Shown here: positions 62,490 through 64,000 of the stretch, one piece after another
How positions within the stretch are numbered: position 1 is the stretch's first letter
Layout of the letters: the number at the start of each line of letters is the position of its first letter
Assembly (NCBI RefSeq): GCF_017874035.1
Contig: NZ_JAGGKV010000005.1
Coordinates: 124,001-188,000 of the forward strand
Direction of reading: 5' to 3'
DNA: 64,000 nt
Source of the DNA: Paenibacillus aceris
Lineage (GTDB): Bacteria; Bacillota; Bacilli; Paenibacillales; NBRC-103111
Notes under the pieces: generated by a model
The model's database searches: none
The model's input: only the letters and a program-made list of their open reading frames with translations
What the model was told of the DNA's origin: nothing
Position numbers and translations under genes: made by a program

Positions 62490-64000
62490 ATGCAGAACAT
62501 AGCAAGTCAAAAGAAATGGGCGGCAATGCTGCTGACGGTACTCACGGCCAGCTCTTTAATCGCGGGGTGCTCTGGCAACAAGGACGCCTTAGAACCTAAT
62601 AAAAGTAGCTCGAGCACCGACGGAAGCGGTAACACGCAAAGATCAGGGGGAGAAGGCAAGGACGAAGTCGGTTACCCGGCACAAATGTCCTATTGGGTGC
62701 CTTTGGATGCAAACGTCGCGGCAACATTGAAAAACTTCAGCGATGTAGGCATGTACAAAAAGCTGCAAGAGGTTACAGGCACGAAGGTGGAATTTAAGCA
62801 TCCGAGCGCGGACTCCACGCAAAGGACGGAGCAGCTCAACCTGATGCTGGCTTCCAAGAATTTGCCCGATGTTATTGAATATACCTGGACGGAGGTTGGC
62901 GGCGGCCCCGAAAACGCCATTCAAACCGGCACGATTCTCAAATTGAACGATTTGATCGATAAATACGCCCCGAACTTCAAGAAATATTTGAAAGAAAATC
63001 CGGATATCGCCAAAATGGTCAAAACCGACAATGGAAGTATCTATTCGTTTCCGTTCATTCGCGGCGACAGTAAGCTGATGGTGTTCTACGGCCCGATTTT
63101 CCGGAAAGATTGGCTGGATAAAGTACACATGGACGCGCCGAAGACAATCGATGAATGGGAGAAGGTGCTGACCGCCTTCCGCGATCAGGATCCGAACGGC
63201 AACGGACAGAAAGACGAGATTCCGTTTTTGCTCAAATACAATGAGGTCCGCGATGCCACTCGCAACTCTTTAATCGGGGCTTGGGGAATTGGCGCTCAGT
63301 TTTATCAGGTGGACGGCAAGGTGAAATACGGAGAAATTCAGCCGGAATACAAGCAATTTTTGACGACGATGCGCAAATGGTATCAAGAAGGCTTGATCGA
63401 CCCTGATTTTGCCGCCATGGACGCCAAACTGATGGACGCGAAAGTGACGAGTAACAAGCTCGGATCGTTTTACGGTCTTAGCGGCGGCAACATCGGAAAC
63501 TACTTGGGGCTCATGAAGGATAAGAATCCCAACTTTAACTTGGTCGCCGCGTCTCATCCGACATTGAAACAAGGTGCGACTCCAGTGCTTGGGCAAAAGG
63601 ATAAGCCTTACAAAGGCGTTGGCGCGGCAATTTCGGGAAAAGCGAAAAACCCGGAACAAATCGTCAAATGGCTCGATTACGCATACAGTGAGGAAGGCCG
63701 TCTCCTGTACAATTTCGGGGTTGAAGGAAAGACCTACGAGATGGTGAACGGTTATCCGACCTACACGAAGCTCATTACAGACAATCCGAACGGCCTGTCA
63801 ATGGTCCAGTCGATGGCTCAATGGATGCGCTCTAACTATAGCGGTCCGTTCGTTCAGGATAAGCGCTATGTCGAACAGTATTATAAGTTGGACCAGCAGA
63901 AAACCGCCCTTGAAACGTGGAGCAAAGCGGAAAACACGATTTTGATGCCGCCGCTGACGTTAACAGCGGAAGAAAACAAGCGGTATTCGTCGATTATGAA
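62490..64000 (+). CDS. Extracellular solute-binding lipoprotein (3' end outside the window)
   Basis: The frame runs from ATG 62490 (SD GGGGAGGATAAGG) to the window edge, giving 503 residues without a stop. The lipobox is IAGC (C27), followed by a Ser/Gly linker and a binding fold starting AQMSYWVPLDANV, with SKNLPDVIEYTW, FPFIRGDSKLMVFYGP, RKDWLDKV and a calcium-loop-like DPNGNGQKDEIP. It is a paralogue of the lipoprotein at 23222, and the regulators just upstream of the two are paralogues too. Permeases are expected beyond the window. Being next to GH88, it may bind an unsaturated uronide-containing oligosaccharide. Confidence 0.93.
   Translation, partial: MQNIASQKKWAAMLLTVLTASSLIAGCSGNKDALEPNKSSSSTDGSGNTQRSGGEGKDEVGYPAQMSYWVPLDANVAATLKNFSDVGMYKKLQEVTGTKVEFKHPSADSTQRTEQLNLMLASKNLPDVIEYTWTEVGGGPENAIQTGTILKLNDLIDKYAPNFKKYLKENPDIAKMVKTDNGSIYSFPFIRGDSKLMVFYGPIFRKDWLDKVHMDAPKTIDEWEKVLTAFRDQDPNGNGQKDEIPFLLKYNEVRDATRNSLIGAWGIGAQFYQVDGKVKYGEIQPEYKQFLTTMRKWYQEGLIDPDFAAMDAKLMDAKVTSNKLGSFYGLSGGNIGNYLGLMKDKNPNFNLVAASHPTLKQGATPVLGQKDKPYKGVGAAISGKAKNPEQIVKWLDYAYSEEGRLLYNFGVEGKTYEMVNGYPTYTKLITDNPNGLSMVQSMAQWMRSNYSGPFVQDKRYVEQYYKLDQQKTALETWSKAENTILMPPLTLTAEENKRYSSIM

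Noticed and set aside
1-64000. CRISPR arrays, tRNA, rRNA, prophage or intact insertion sequences
   Set aside because: Reading through the window I saw no regularly spaced direct repeats, cloverleaf genes, rRNA-like tracts, phage structural genes or full transposases.

Overview
The window looks like a chromosomal segment of Paenibacillus or a close relative (Bacillota, Paenibacillaceae). The evidence is the combination of S-layer-homology (SLH) surface proteins with Big_2 repeats, several YesMN / LplABC-type oligosaccharide uptake loci that lack their own ATPase, large membrane-anchored AraC regulators, very long multi-domain secreted glycan enzymes, purine-rich Shine-Dalgarno (SD) sites with many TTG/GTG starts, and GlnR/TnrA and cre-type boxes. 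No rRNA, tRNA, CRISPR array, prophage or intact insertion sequence was seen.

Layout. (1) 1-6806: two tandem surface proteins ending in three SLH domains; the first is cut by the window edge, the second carries DUF2341, a LamG-like fold, a calcineurin-type phosphoesterase and Big_2 repeats. (2) 6899-7684: a DeoR regulator behind an (AT)10 tract. (3) 7740-12101: a nitrite assimilation operon, nirB-nirD-(nirC remnant)-cobA, behind two consensus GlnR/TnrA boxes. (4) 12270-20353: histidine kinase, response regulator, solute-binding lipoprotein, two permeases and a Gfo/Idh/MocA oxidoreductase. (5) 20621-29940: membrane AraC regulator, lipoprotein, two permeases and a GH95-like glycosidase. (6) 30042-39753: two secreted giants, a propeller/FN3/CBM32 protein and a GH20 hexosaminidase, both ending in cohesin plus dockerin. 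(7) 40017-50002: membrane AraC regulator, two permeases, lipoprotein, oxidoreductase, a second GH95-like enzyme and a cupin. (8) 50360-52116: TetR regulator and zinc alcohol dehydrogenase. (9) 52185-57387: an AraC gene divergent from a sugar-acid operon (RraA-like aldolase, UxaA SAF domain, UxaA dehydratase fused to an SDR, KdgT). (10) 57791-64000: an AraC gene divergent from a GH88 unsaturated uronyl hydrolase, then a second membrane AraC plus lipoprotein pair paralogous to region 5.

Together, regions 4-10 read as a patchwork of glycan-utilisation loci: secreted and possibly cohesin/dockerin-assembled enzymes release oligosaccharides, binding proteins and permeases import them (an MsmX-like ATPase encoded elsewhere is assumed), intracellular GH95/GH88 enzymes trim them, and the UxaA/SDR/RraA/KdgT block handles uronate-derived acids. 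The most unusual points are a seven-G tract that fuses a UxaA dehydratase to an SDR where six Gs would give two genes with a GTGA overlap, cohesin and dockerin modules on the same polypeptides, and a nirC gene reduced to its first ~35 codons yet still coupled to cobA.
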